In this document: positions 35,587 to 49,440 of the stretch, one piece after another
How positions within the stretch are numbered: position 1 is the stretch's first letter
Layout of the letters: every line of letters begins with the position of its first letter
DNA from: Membranipora membranacea
Lineage: Eukaryota; Bryozoa; Gymnolaemata; Cheilostomatida; Membraniporidae
Assembly (NCBI GenBank): GCA_914767715.1
Contig: OU612070.1
Location: 5,289,501-5,353,500, forward strand
Direction of reading: 5' to 3'
Length of the DNA: 64,000 nt
Position numbers and translations under genes: made by a program
Notes under the pieces: generated by a model
What the model was told of the DNA's origin: nothing
The model's database searches: none
What the model saw: only the letters and a program-made list of their open reading frames with translations

Positions 35587-38500
35587 ATGGCATATGGTAA
35601 TGAAGATGTCAGATATCCTGAAACGGAAAAGTAAGCTGTTAACTTATTTGCATTACATTTGTTTAATATTGAAACCAGTCAAGTACTTTTGTGTATAGGT
35701 GAGGGTTCCATTGCTCTCTACCAATGTTTTCTCTTTTCCTTATCTCATATTCTAAGATTTTCAATGTGTATCCCATAGCACTCATCGGATAATGCTACAC
35801 AATCTGTGTTCCTTTAGTACGATCACCATGCATACCTCTGGTTTAATATCTGTGTATGGAACTCCAACATCCTACCCGCACTTATTGAGATAAATATCGT
35901 CTTGACTTTATGTGGATCTACCTTCACAAAACGGGAATCCTATGCCCAGTTTATACATCAAATTAACACCCGAATTAACTTCATTCTTTCAAAATGCCGC
36001 ATTTGCCGAATTTGCCAAAATGCTGCCTGAATTACAACCCGAATTGCTTAATTCATGGCTTAATTCTGCGTCACAAATTTAATTCAGGTGCTAATTTGGC
36101 ACTTTGAATCGGTGATAGATTAAATGACAAATCCTAGAGGATACTCATGAACAGCCATTTTAATAAATCATGAGACCACCACAGCAACTAATTTATTTTG
36201 CATTTTTTGCCATGATTTCTTTATGGGAGTGTGCATGCTCTGGAATGTAAATATCCACTGAATAATTCGACAGTGTACATGGTCTCGGATTAACTGTTAA
36301 ATTGTGGTCGAGTATTCATCACTCACTGTCGAATATACGAGTGGTCACCTGACACTCGAATTAGACATTTAGTGCACCCAAATTAGACCCGAATTAACCC
36401 TAATTCGGGTGAGTTAATTGGATGTATAAACTGAGCATAAGTCAATGGCAATATGGTCTCTTCTTGATGATATGTTATCAATTTTAATTTGTATTGTTTT
36501 TGTTATGTATTTTGACCATTTGTGTGGTGAATTGTTCCCAGCATCTAAGGGTCTTGTGATGTGGGCCATTGCAACCCTATCAATTGTTTGACAAAAACTT
36601 TTAGCCACTGACATCACAATCTAAGTCATTCAGATTAATTCAGACACTTTCAACAGGTTGTTATTATTTCAAAAGTTTAAATGGGAGGTCTATATATTTG
36701 CTTTGTTAGTCCATATATCAGTCATTTAAAGTCCATGAAGTATGGATGAATGAATGATGTCATGCTATGAGTTTTCAACCTTAAAACTAAACGATGCAGA
36801 AAAATCAAACATTATTTCTGAAAGACGCTGGTTATTTTAGATTTCTACAATACACTCAAGCACATTCCGTATATTCACTTGATTGAACTGATTGATTGTA
36901 CTGATAATACTGATTGAAGCACCTAAGCTTTGCCTGCCCTGGAAATTGAATGACACACACTTAAGGATGCAGAATAGGTTTAGTCTGTGATGAGTTTTTG
37001 TAATCTAAATGATGATGAATAATTATGGACAATATCCACACAACAAATCGGTCATGTTAAATTTTTGACAAGTTGAGAAGCACATTCTACATATTCACCT
37101 ATTGCAATCGCTTCTATTTTGGCCTCCTCCCTTATACTCTCATTTGTTTTATGCTCTTCCCAGTCTATATTATAAATGTGTCGGAGCATCCTCATCTCAG
37201 TTGCACTTATCTTGTCTTATTGTCTTTGAGTCAGTGGCCAGATCTCATTTCCATACATCAGTGTAGGTTTTATTGCCATCTTGTACAATAGAACCTTTAG
37301 CTTGGTGGGAATTTTCTTATCTCAAAGCACTCCTGTCAGCTCTCTCCATCTATTCCATGCCTTCTCTATCCTCTATCCGCATCCTCCCTGTTGATCTATT
37401 GTGGTTCCCAGGTATTTGAATGTTGATACCTGCGGCAGATCAGTTGAACCTTCTCCATCATACTTCTTCATTTCTATCCTTTGTAAGTTTCCGGCTGGTG
37501 GTAGATGTTGTATCTTTGGCCTACTTACTTTTAATCCTGCATCTTCTAAACACCTCCTCCAGTTCTCTAGTCTCTCTTCTCTAATATCATATATATATGC
37601 AGCTCTAATATTTTATCCTACAATCAATCTTTTTAGGTGAGATCTGTGTAATAGCTTAAAATCAAAGCTGCATCATCATTATATCTCAGTATTTTAATTA
37701 TAATATATATACATATATAATATAATAAATAACTTATTGAATTTTCTGTAAATTTTGTTCCAATAACATAGGTCAGCGAAATTATCTTTTGAATATATGT
37801 GTAGGTAGTTTCTAACATGATTGCCTTGGCTGTCAGACCATAAATGGTGATCTGCTCCAATACACTCCTGATACAACCCCAAAATATTGATGCTTGATGA
37901 AAGGAACAGGCTGGGTGTAGGAATTTATAATGCGATAACACTTTCTACACATTTTTTCAGAATTTTAAAACCGGACTATAGCTCAGAGGATGAGGGCCAA
38001 CGATTTGTTGATGGAGTTAAGCGGGAGCAAGAGGAGTATCATGATCTGGAGACAACTATCAGCCTCAGAACAAAGCTTTGGAATATGACCAAATTCATGT
38101 TACCACTTGCTTTCTGCGTGATGACTCCGAATGTCTCTGAGGAGGTGAGGGAAACAGAATTTTTACTTGGTCATTGTCATGGTCTTTTCATGATTATTTG
38201 AGGAAGTTAGCCAGTCAAAGTTTTGGTTTTCTTCCAAGGCTTTCCAGGTCTCTACCAAGAGCAATAAATCTTCAAAGATATATTTTGTTGACATTTGTGG
38301 ACATTTGTTGACATTCGGTTTCACTTGGCTTTTCGGCAGGCACTTTCATGTAATTAATCCTATTTCTTTTTCAATATAGGCGCCAACACTGTATCTCATA
38401 TTGGTGAATGACAGAAATATGGATTTACTCCAAATAGCAGGTTCTGTCTCTGTTATTTTTTCGATTTACCTGTTATTTTGTTACAAGAATGAGAGACATT

Positions 38501-41500
38501 CACGATGCATGTTCCCTTTACTATCTGGGGCCTAACACCCTTAGCTCAGTGTGATGTGTGGATTAATGGTCCAAATTGCATTCAGATTAAACCATAGCTC
38601 TTCAAAATAACCACAGTGCGATTTCCATTCCCATCGTGTAACTCAAAAAAACACTTTGAGAAGGGAAAGAATAAACGACATGAACACATATGCTGTGTAA
38701 AACAAACCTATGTTATAAATCAATATGTACAACTTACTCTTTAGGTCTTGATAAGGAGTATAAGGTCGAACTCTCATGAGGATACAACAGACAACATTGC
38801 AAGCTTCGGTCTCGCTTTGGTCATTATCAATCTGCTTATTCATAATTCTGGTGAGCTAACTATTTGCATTCAAAGTCCACTCCAAACAAATAAATCTAAA
38901 TGATGGATATTCCGATGAGATAGAGACTCATTTTATTCAGTGATCTTTTGTCACAATTCTAGATCTACATAAAATTTTTTTCACGAAACCTGATCTAGCT
39001 AGACCTTGGTGTCATTGCATCTCCTCACTAATTTTCACTGGCACATTCACAAGTAAAATGTAAGAACAGACATTTTTTCACAATGAGAGATCTCAATTGC
39101 TTACCTTTTTTCCACATTCCAGGTGCTAATTCATTTTTGGAATATTTTATTTTCTAATTTTAGTTGAGCTGAAACACATTGGAATAGTGTTAGTTGGTAA
39201 CAGAGTTGATCATAAGAGAATGGTGAAGTTCTGTGTAGCAGTCGGTGTTATATTTATGTGCATGGTGGCTATATTATGTAAGTCTAGAGGATTTCTGTAT
39301 TTGAATTTTAGGTTAAAGATGCAAAGATTTGATTGTAATTGCAAACAAAAGAAAGCAAGAAAAGCCATGTAATAATTCGATTGGTCTAACGTGCTCAGAC
39401 GGCTGCAACGTGTGTGGTATTACATTATTAACTACTCATGATTGACATACTGACTATCGTGATCTGACTGAGCATGTAGGTCACTGATAAACTAGGCAAT
39501 CATTACCACAAAGCAGGTGTCGTAAGGCTAAGTATGCATCATGCGTGACTTGAAATTGCAGAGACCAGCTCATGCCCAGAGCTGAGCATGCGCAGAATGC
39601 ATGGTTGATAATGTAATGCCACTAATTTGCGTTGCAGCCGTTTTGTTCACTTAGACTATTATTTGAATAAATTGTAGCACCTAACATACCAGTAGGACAG
39701 ATATTATCAAATTAAAATCATTGTTTACCATTATTTTCAAGGTGGATGTTGAATATAAGATTACTGATATAGAAATTAGAGATATTTATTCGTTTGGAAT
39801 CACAATGAAATCAGACCCATGCACATATCGTTTTATAAGTGCTGACATGTGATTCTGGCATGCTATCACAGATTGTAGATGTTATGAAGCTATGACAACT
39901 TTTCGTTTCACTTTTTCGATTTTCGCTTCCCATTTCACTTACTGCTTGCCAGCAGCGATATCGTGCGAGATCTTATAAGGTAGATGTTCACCATTTCAAT
40001 AAGCTATGAAAAAAATCTGCCTCAAACACCAGTCAAGCCTTTGTTGGCCCAATACTTAAAAGGAAGTGAAAGAGAGGATGAGGCTGCAATCGGAAAATAT
40101 GTCATCAATACAATCAAATCAGCTGCGCTACTCTCCAACATTTTTTAGGTTTAACTCCAGGATCAGAATGGTTCATCAGAGACATTCATCAACAATCACA
40201 GAAAGTCTCAGATTTGACAACATCTAACTTGCTCTATCTAATGGGTCTTCCTCTCATTGAAGCTGTAGTAAGTACAGCATGCTCTACTCAAAGCTTTCAT
40301 TTTATGAACATTGCCAAAGCCCAAAAGCTGAATTTCATGTTTTGTGAGTTCAAATCAGGGAGATAGTACAAATTGTGGTCATGAAAAACCCAGCACAATT
40401 TGTGGTCATGTAATAACCAAAGGAGCAACCAAACGAGTTCCAATGTGGTATAAAATTTTAAAATAACTCAATCATGTTATCATTTACCTGAAGGGACTGT
40501 CCAGTGAGAATAGATATCAGAGGCTAGGATAATGTGCTACATTAATTATTTCAGGCAAGTTACCATGAGGGAGCCCTTAATCGATTGAAGTTCTCACTTT
40601 ACACAGCAATCGCTAAGTTCACTGACTGTGGGATGCAGGTATGTTTGTTTAATTGTGGCGTCTGATAATTGAATCAAAACAATAATATTTTGAAGTTGAT
40701 TTTACATTAAATTACATGACCTTAGCTGTTGTTTATTAGCTTATTAGCTTATTCACTATTTGAAATTTCTTCAGTATGGCTTATTTTCCTACGAGATGGT
40801 GCAACATTCAATATAAGTTGAAAAGGAATTCAAGTATTGGCAATTTAGTTATGTAATCTGCACCACACAATGACATTTTTATCTCAAGAAATATTTTGGA
40901 ATTTCTTGCAATAGAATTTTATCCATCTTGACAAAAAAAATTAACCTTTACATCAATTGAACCAAACAATGTGAGATTTATGGAGACTGTACTCAGTGAA
41001 TTAGGTATATAATCATGCATATACAAATTCAAATCCGGAATAGAAACCATCATGATTATAAGCTGAATGATTCAAATAAACATTTTCTGATGTTACAAAA
41101 CATATTATTTGTGATATCATTTCTCTGACCCAGACCAATATTACCTAACATTAACTTCTGTTCCATAGAAATTTTCCAATCTCTCTTTTCAGTCTCTCCA
41201 GCATTGGGTCATAAACAATGGGCTATTATATCTAATTTTTGTCTCACGTGATCGTGATTGATATGGCTTGTTATCGAGAAATCATGTCTTTCAGAAAAGT
41301 TCAAGAAATAGATCAATGAACCATCAGTTTTTTTTAAAGATTATGTCTGTGATTGTGATAACACATGTACCCTGGATCCATGAGCGCATACACCCTACAC
41401 TTATCCCAATTATTTCACTCTACATCGGCTTCACATGTCGTATTGTGATGGATTTTTGCTTTTGGTTCAAGCTGGTAAAGTCCGACCTTCCAGAGGACCA

Positions 41501-44500
41501 GGAGCTAAAAAAAGACAAGGTAACAAAAGTTTAGTGTGTACAAAAGAACTTTCCTTCATCACATTTTTAAAATCAGAAGAAAATATTAAATAAAAAGAAT
41601 TAAAAGATGATGAAAATATCAATCAGATAATACTTAGAAATATACAATTCCAGTGCACAATTTAATCAAAATAATTGTGATTGCTATTTTATGGAATGAT
41701 TTAATGAGAAGTTGTTACAAAGATTGTCATACCAAATGGGACATAAAAGAAAAATCTTTGAATCAATGACTCGGAATCTTGATTATTTTTGCAGCTTTTT
41801 TAATTGCACTGTATCCTCTATTGTTTTCAAAATGCATAACGACCAGCTCATGCCAAAATATGCAATTTTTATTGTGTAATTTATGAATTAAGCTCAAAGT
41901 AATTCCGTTTTGGTAGGGAAACACCTCAGTGTTTGGAGCAGTTGTCTTCTTGCTCCCTCTGTTGGCAGTGAGGATGGTACAGAAATCAAGAACCATTATT
42001 ATTAACTTGACAGTTTCTCACTCTCTGTCTAGAACTGCTGGGACTGAGGCTGCTGCAGAGGTATGTGAATCTTTTTGTTGTGTATATCAGGGTCAGGCGT
42101 GGTTTGATAGTTAAGGGAAAAGACTTGTGATCTCATGATCCAGGTTCGATTCCTGGGGCCGGCTGTCATTCCTGATTTAGCACTGGCAAGCCATACATCC
42201 TGGCCAGGTCTGTCCGGATCAGTATTATAAATACAGCAGGTGTACTGTGTGCTTGCTTATTAAATAGGGTAGTCAATAAAGACCTAGTGTATGAAGAATA
42301 TAAGAGCTAGTGTATTGAGCATACAATATCAGCGCCTTTAAGCTTTTACTTACACAACCTGATTCATGTGACAGTCAAACCAATGTACTGGTAAAATACC
42401 CTCTATGGCAACTTGTGATCAGGTTGTTTTTGTGTCAGTTTTTGAATCTTGTTGAAAATCTGATCTGCTATTGTTCACAGATTGAGGCTGATGGGCAATA
42501 ATTGTAAAACACGAGGCAATGGTTTATGGCTTATTACTCACTGTAGTTCCAAGTTTAAAGATCTCTTAAGTATCTATGCAATGTTTAGGCTATTGTTATT
42601 TTGAGTATAATCTACCCTCTGGGGCGTCTTCTCCACACTTATCTTAATGAGATCAGATCTGTTATACCTGTCTTCCACGGGAGCATCAGAGATCGGCACC
42701 AATATTCACTTAAGGTATGTATTCCGAACTGAGTTGATGCATGCTTTGCCAGCAAAATACTTAATTCTTTAAATATATTTCTGTGTCTCATAAGTTATGC
42801 ATTGTAAGTAAGAAATTAATAAGAAAAACTCAGTATGGTCTAGCAAGACATTTAAATTCAGCCCAAATCCCGTTTATTCGCTTGTTTTGCTAATGTCCTA
42901 TGGGTTACATGACATGACCCGATGCAAGGTGGTGGAGAGATTATATTACTGCTTTGAGGAGATACTAGTTGTCTATCCCATTTTGCTAAGATCCTGCTTT
43001 TGATTGTCTGCAAATGATACATCCTTTATAGTTAAAGTGTTCCATCCCAGTTGCAAAATGAATTGATGCCATTTCAACCGTTCACATATGACTTTAGGTA
43101 CTGGCGAAGTTTGCTGCTCTTTTCACTGCGGGAACTTTTATTATGAATGTGGTGCTGATGGTTATTCCAGACTGTTCTTACTTCATCTTACACAACGTCC
43201 TCGGTATGAGTAAGGAGATGGCTATGCAAGCTTTACTGCCATTAGCGATATACGCGCCAATATGTGTGACAGGTGAATATTCAGATTTAGAGTTTACAGG
43301 TGCAATGTGCCCTGTGCCACTCGACTATTAAATTACTTTGCTTGCCTAAATTTCTAAATAAATATTGTTGGCCTCTCAATTCAAAGAAGGAAGACCTTTT
43401 TTCTTAAACCACTTGCAGATCTTCGTTCATGGTAGAATTTTGTCAAAAATGACGTGCTATTTTGGTTTGACTTCCATGAATGATAGCTCAATATTATTGT
43501 CTCATCTTATCAGGAGCTCATGGGTCTGAAAATAATTGTAACCAACCATAATTCACATATTATTTTTCCCAGTCTTAATTGGTCTTAAACATGAGAAGAT
43601 CTGTCAATAACTGTTCCTTGCCGACTGATGCTCACCCCCCTTTGACTCGTTGCAGTAGGGATTAGATCATACTGTTCTGGGATACTGATCATGAACAAGC
43701 AGACTAAATATCTTACACCTAGTGCTTTCATCGCTCTATTTGGGTTAGGTTTCTGCCTGGGAACGCTGCAATATTCAAGGTTTGTCATAATACTACATTC
43801 ATTTTGAGCTAATAAGCTGCTCCATTCGCCTTTGCATACTATGAGTTAGAACGCCCTGTGGAGCATTTGAAGCTGGCTAAAATCTTGCAGCTAACATGAC
43901 TAATGACAAACCCTTCCAGCAGCTGTCTGATCCCCACCTTGCATCAACTATCTCACACTTAATCTTATCAGGTAGCAGGTACCTACCGGAGAGCTAGCTC
44001 AGTTCAGCTTCTCCATCTAATGCTGACCTGATTGGGGATTCCTCCATATACTCTGATAATACCATGTTTAAAGGTAGTTAGGGTTTTGAAGGGTTATTGA
44101 GGATCTATATTTTTTGGAAAGTGCTTACATTATGCTCAGTTATAGTCAAGGAAAGATCTTGCTGTTTAGTAAGAAACAGAAGATAGGGCTGCTCCTAAAG
44201 AGGTGCGCAATGTGCCCTCATACCTCATACTTAGAATGTCATACATCCTAGAAAACAAGAATGCATCATAGATGTGAGGCCATAAAATACCACCTGAACT
44301 GTGTGTGCAGCAAGCTACCAAAACTGAAACTTGCCCTCATTGTCCATTGGCAGCGACATTTTGATCTTAGCTAATTTATGCCGAGAAGCAATCAGTTGTT
44401 ACATTTGAGCGCAGAACACCAAACATAGCAGGGGTGTATTGGTAATTTATAGCTCCAGAAATGTGTGGGTCAAAAAAGATACAATAGATATTCCCAAGTT

Positions 44501-45696
44501 TGTGTCAAACTATGCACATAAAACAAGAAAACCAAACTTACTAGCACAAGGACGTTATTGAATAGTTTACCCGATTTCAAAGTGCCAAAAACTCTGGTCC
44601 TGAAGGGTCTAGAGTATGTTATCTCCCATGCCACGGATAACACTCTTATATCTTGGACTAGGCTACCTTTGACCAATACTGTTTTAAGTCATCTCTTGTG
44701 TAAGTATAGCAGCCTGGTAATTGTTCTAGGCAAACCAGGGCTAGGCTCACTGCTATACTGTTAATGTATTATCATTAAATAATTAAATAGGTTATACCAT
44801 TCAATAATGTTTATGAGCGAGTTAATTCAGTTTTTGATCCTTGTTAAGAGATTGCTATGAACAGTATTCTCTTTTGGCTTTCTTAAACACTTTAAATTCC
44901 ATATTTATAATTTCAAACTTCATCGGACAAATTAAAGTTGCATTCCGAAGAGGGAACAGAATTTAGAAAATGTTCCATTGTACCTTTGGATCTTTGTGTT
45001 TGGGCTTCAAACCCATTTTTCTGCATTTCAATTGTTGCCTTTTTAATTTTAGACTGACTGGAGCTGCTTATGGTATATTATGCCTATTCTTGACCTATGT
45101 AATTGAAACAATTTGTGTGGGGTACATTTGTTTAAGGTACGTAATAGAGACATAGCACATTTATCTGGCTCCAACAATACCGAAACGCCACAACAATATG
45201 GTAGTCTTGTATTTAGTATTGCAGAAGTTATGTTATATTTTTGCAATTAAAAAGTTCATCACACTTCTTGGTAAACAAGCTACCACTTCGTTGAGAAAAA
45301 ATAAGCTGTTAAATTTCTTTGAAGTAGATAGAAGTGGTAATGAATTGTGGTGATTAAATATTACACAACAACTGCAAACTAGCTGCCAGACTATATATAG
45401 CTTTGGTTTTCCAGCAGGCTTCAACATTATTTGGCTGTACAGAAACCAATATTATGCAAATGCCGAAGTAAACTTGTCCATAGAGCCGTTACAATTTTGT
45501 TTATCTATTCCGAAAACACAGCTCGACCAGTCTCTTGAGCAGTTGAGTTGCAGACTAAATGCAGAGACTGAAACCATACTGCATGACAATCAAACACTAG
45601 GATGGATGACAATGCACCCTTATAATTTGATTTTCCCAGAATGTTGTTTTTTGTGTAAAACTGGCTTTTCTGATTTGCAGAAAGAAACACGAGTGA
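35587..45696 (+). CDS. ANKH-like: ANKH-like multi-pass transporter, copy B
   Basis: Exons: 35587-35630, 37961-38144, 38745-38850, 39164-39277, 40149-40267, 40555-40638, 41340-41519, 41917-42060, 42589-42714, 43098-43272, 43656-43779, 45053-45136, 45681-45696. Exons 3-11 have exactly the lengths of copy A. Start MAYGNEDVRYPETEK; total 499 aa. The family motifs are kept: DNIASFGLA, KHIGIVLVG, LIPIISLYIG, YPLG...LNEIR and SGILIMNKQTKYLTPSAF. The penultimate exon is 84 instead of 100 bases, because 16 bases after TGTGTGG are gone. The last exon is therefore read in another frame and stops after KKHE. The old frame would have gone on to a stop at 45750-45752, giving a tail like that of copy A. The loss shortens only the cytoplasmic tail and the last helix end, so the protein may still work. 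Confidence 0.8.
37098..37588 (-). mobile_element. RTE LINE fragment (C-terminal RT region)
   Basis: Reverse complement of about 7440-7900 of the RTE copy on the left, including the HIYNID block. This copy keeps about 33 extra bases (reading MKKYDGEGSTDLPQ) that the left copy has lost. It lies in intron 1 of copy B. Confidence 0.85.
39384..39655. mobile_element. About 270-bp palindromic element in intron 4 of copy B
   Basis: ACGGCTGCAACG...TTACATTATTAAC at the left is answered by GTTGATAATGTAATG...CGTTGCAGCCGT at the right. Outer arms GTCTAA/TTAGAC extend the match. A MITE-like insertion without coding capacity. Confidence 0.65.
42095..42290 (+). repeat. tRNA-derived SINE, second family
   Basis: A tRNA-like head with an exact B box (GGTTCGATTCC) and T-arm CCAGG/CCTGG is followed by a body with TTTAGCACTGGCAAGCC and CTGGCCAGGTCTGTCC. 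A body-only relative lies at 46684-46800. It sits in intron 8 of copy B. Confidence 0.7.
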
Positions 45697-45752
45697 CAAA
45701 TATTAATGTCGAAACTGATGCTGAAAGAACTTGCCTAGATGGCCGAAATTAG

Positions 45753-47200
45753 CAACAGTCTGAATTTGCAATAACCATATAATTTTGCATGCCATGTACC
45801 ATCAATTTTATGCATCAAACTACTAGAGTTAACTCTATTTACAGTTTTAAATGACTAACAATGATAATTTTCATTTCTTCCTTTTTAAAAATTCATCAAT
45901 TAGATCCAACTCGTACAAAAACTATGATACCGATTTACTGATTTTACTGGATTAAACAAATGAAATCAAATATAAAATTTTTGCATATACTGTCATATAT
46001 GGTTAGATAGATGGTTAAATTTATTGCTCAGAGAATAGTTCTGTTCTCACAGGTTGGAGTTGTTTTCCTCCCCATACAATTTGGCTCAGATAAGAATAGA
46101 GTCTTGCGCGACGCATCATTTCATGATAATCTGTTTGATTAATCTTTTGCATAGAGAGCTTCACCCTATTAGGTAAAAGAAATGATCTATCTTGTGCGCA
46201 GCGTGAAGAAAAAAAGAAATCATTAAGAGGTTGACAGAGCACAAATGATGACAAACAATGGTACTATAAGTTACGCTGATAATACATAAGGTATTGTTGT
46301 GTTTGTTCATAGTTTAACGCTCTGAGAGGCTTACTGATTATAATTTAAGCGGAAACACCTACTGATGATGGGGTGTTGGCTCAGAGAAATAGAATATGTA
46401 TGTATATTCAGCAACAATATGATGATTCATAATGTCAACAACTCGAAAGGGCTATACCTGCTTACAGAACAATAAATCATATATTATCACCCACCGACAA
46501 TGCATGCTTATTACAGCACACAACCAACGGCTTAAATGTAAAGCCTCCAAATATCGATCGCCCAATTTAACATGTTTTAGGCTATAAAACTGACTGTCTC
46601 TCTTTCTTTCTCGCAGACATGTAGCCTACATCAAAAAACAGTATGAGATCACACTGTCAAGGTCAATTGATCATCTTACATCAGGGGTCAGGGGTAAAGA
46701 CTTGAGCTGATTTGGCACTGGTGAGCCATTCACCCTAGCCAGGTCTGCTCAGATCAAGACCGTATATCCAGCAGGTCTACTGGGTGATTGCACGCTGTAA
46801 AAAGATCCTCAATTGCTTCTTCAAAAAAGAATAGCCTGCCATAGATACATACAACTTAGGATCATTACCCCTCACAACATTACCCCTAACTGGACCAACT
46901 TTGATTGTTCATTGAATAATATCTAACTGTTGTTAGGCATGAGAATGACTACTGGTATTTCATTGGCTTGATATTCTGCTGAGCGAATCATTATAGTAAT
47001 CCTAGTTGTGTCAGTATGGCTATGGTCTCATGCTACTCTTGAATTTAGAGAATGTCATATCTTGCATAACCATCAAAACTAAGCCTAAGACTAGCAGGTG
47101 AAATTGCAAACCAGCATCTGAATGTCAGCCAGTTAGGCAAAGGCAATAGCTAAAACAGCCAGCAACCCAGACACGAAGAAAAGGACCTCATGGGAATATC
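45753..47200. other. Intergenic between copies B and C
   Basis: Apart from the SINE fragment at 46684-46800 I see no feature. The last 40 bases before 47201 resemble the 5' flank of copy B (CCTCAT..GAATATC directly before ATG). Confidence 0.45.
46684..46800 (+). repeat. SINE body fragment
   Basis: Matches the body of the SINE at 42.1 kb (GATTTGGCACTGGTGAGCCA, CTAGCCAGGTCTGCTCAGAT, CAGCAGGTCTACTG). The tRNA-like head is mostly missing. Confidence 0.6.
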
Positions 47201-48777
47201 ATGGCGTATGGTAATATAGATGATCGATCTTCAGAAAAAGAAAGGTAAGCCACCTATCTGTTAAAACATCTATTTTTTTTAATCAGTGGGTTACAGCAAT
47301 GTATTTTAAGGCATGACGCAGGCAAGTGAAACCACAAAGTGAAGGTGCAGCGCTACCCATGCAAGATTCAAGATATTCAACGCAGAATGGTAAGCAAAAT
47401 ACACAAGAAAGCAGTTGAATAACCATGAGCAGATAGATGGCTGTTGTGTGTTTGGTCCTTTTGCCCTGGTCATTTATACTCCCAATTCTAGCCCTCAGCG
47501 CACATTATCATAATTATAAATAATGAATAAGTTGCCAGAATTTTTTGAACCAGTAGCAAATAAATGTGGTGTTTGCATGACATTGCTGCTGACAAGGAAA
47601 TACTTTCCGTAAATCGGTTTGACATACTTGTTTGTATTTGTTAGTAAATTTGATATTAATTTTATTGTGTTAATTAGAATTTCAATTAAACCTATATGAC
47701 GTCCTAACAATACTTGACCCAGTACCCAAGGCTAAAGGCCAAGGTCTCTTTTGTATGTATGTTTGGTATTGTCTCAAGAAGAGAAGTACAAATTTACCTT
47801 TAACTTTAATCTCATCAAAGCAGAACTATTCAAAATGCTAGAAGAGCCAGCTGGATAGCGAAAAAAATCTTCCCGTTGAGTGGCTCAGGAACAGCAAAAC
47901 ATGCTTATTTCCACTGTTGCCTATCATCACCTCATAGGTAGAACGGCTGACAGTAGCATGTTGGTAGCTTGTGTTCATCATTAATTGCCAAAGAAACATT
48001 TCAACTCCTGCTTGTTTGTTTGTTTGAATCTTTAAATGACCAATACCTAATATATAGCTTGCTTACTCCAGACTGTGTTCACGTTTACAGCTTCATCAAA
48101 GCTGAATGGAATTCAGACGGTCTAAGACAGGAGGACTTTGATGAGGCGGATATTGTATGCCTTGGAAGAAAGCTGCTAAATATGACCAAGTTTATGTTGC
48201 CGCTTGCTGTTTAGTTCAGAGCTGATGATAATAATGATGATTATTCACTTGTTAATTTGTATAAATGATTCTAATAAATGTTCTAAGCCTTGTCGACATT
48301 ATAATTTGGATAATCAGATCTTTTTCTTCAGCTTACTTGCACCAAGGCAAGCCGAATCCAGGCTTTTTTGGCCCACCAACCGGAAGCCTTTTGATGAGGC
48401 ATTGATGTAGCTCTTTCAACATTTACTCATAAATTTGCATATCCAAAAGTATTGATGACTGCAAATCTACATTGGATGACGACTAAATGCTTTGAATAAA
48501 TGTTTATCAGGTAACACGAAACAAACTCCTACTGTAAATATCACATATTTTTCAGGCCTAACTATGGGATCAGACTGGTTCATCAGAGACCTACATCAAC
48601 AATCACAGAAAGTCTCTGACTTAATGACATCTAGCTTGCTCTATCTAATGGGCCTTCGAAAGCCATTGAAGCTGTAGTAAGTGAAATCAAGGGAGCATGA
48701 CACTCTGGATCAAGGAATACTTAAGTTTTTCGATCATGTGGTTCATTGATCACTTGAAACGGGATGCTACATGTACA

Positions 48778-49440
48778 TTAAGGCTGGGTCGAGACACAAA
48801 TTTTTCGATTCGATACGACTTGATTCGTACCCCACTAGGTTCAATTCAATTCGATTCTTGTTTTTGATATGGATTTTGATGATTTTCGATTCGGTTTATG
48901 ACAATTTTCGAGTTGATTTATGTACTATTAGCCAATTGCACTCCTACACTGTCTTCAGATATCACAATTTAAAATAATGATGGATATTCATCCACTAATA
49001 ACTAATGCAATTAGCTAATAGTACATGTTAAGTTTGATTCAGTTTGTAATATATCATGAAAACATAATGAACTATGTTGAGACCAAGTTTCATCAAATTC
49101 TGTCGAGTATTTATTGAATTATAGATGTCTGAAGAAAGCTTTATGTAGTGTTGTAAGCGGTTCATAATAATCACAGCGAAAGCATGACTAATAGCTATAT
49201 GTTTTATGATTATAGTCTCTATTTCCGTCTATTTCTCTATATCGTCACATAAAATCCATAGCATAGTGGTTAAGGTCGTGGAATGTAGAGCACAAGGTCT
49301 CAGTTTCGAGACCAGGTGCCGGCAGTATTTTGGCCATCACTCTAGTAGTTGAGTCCCGTGAATGCATTCAAACCGGTTCGGACCGGTTGATTCGAATTGA
49401 CGATTCAGTTCGAAAAGTCAATGCATCGACCCAGCCTTAA
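48778..49440. mobile_element. 663-bp inverted-repeat element with a tRNA-like core
   Basis: Ends TTAAGGCTGGGTCGA and TCGACCCAGCCTTAA are exact inverses, and TGTACA flanks both sides (48772-48777, 49441-49446). AT-rich arms with ATTCGATT words extend the palindrome loosely. A tRNA-like stretch at 49255-49325 lies inside. No coding capacity. It lies in an intron of pseudogene C. Confidence 0.75.
49255..49325 (+). repeat. tRNA-like stretch inside the 48.8 kb element
   Basis: An A-box-like TAGCATAGTGGTTAAGG and a degenerate B box (GTTTCGAGACC) are followed by GTGCCGGCAG. Degenerate, so probably a SINE relic. Confidence 0.5.

Noticed and set aside
38381-38443. Apparent extra exon of copy B (APTLYLILVNDRN...)
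   Set aside because: The end phase does not fit the next exon and copy A has no counterpart. Joining exons 2 and 3 directly keeps frame and matches the ANKH family.
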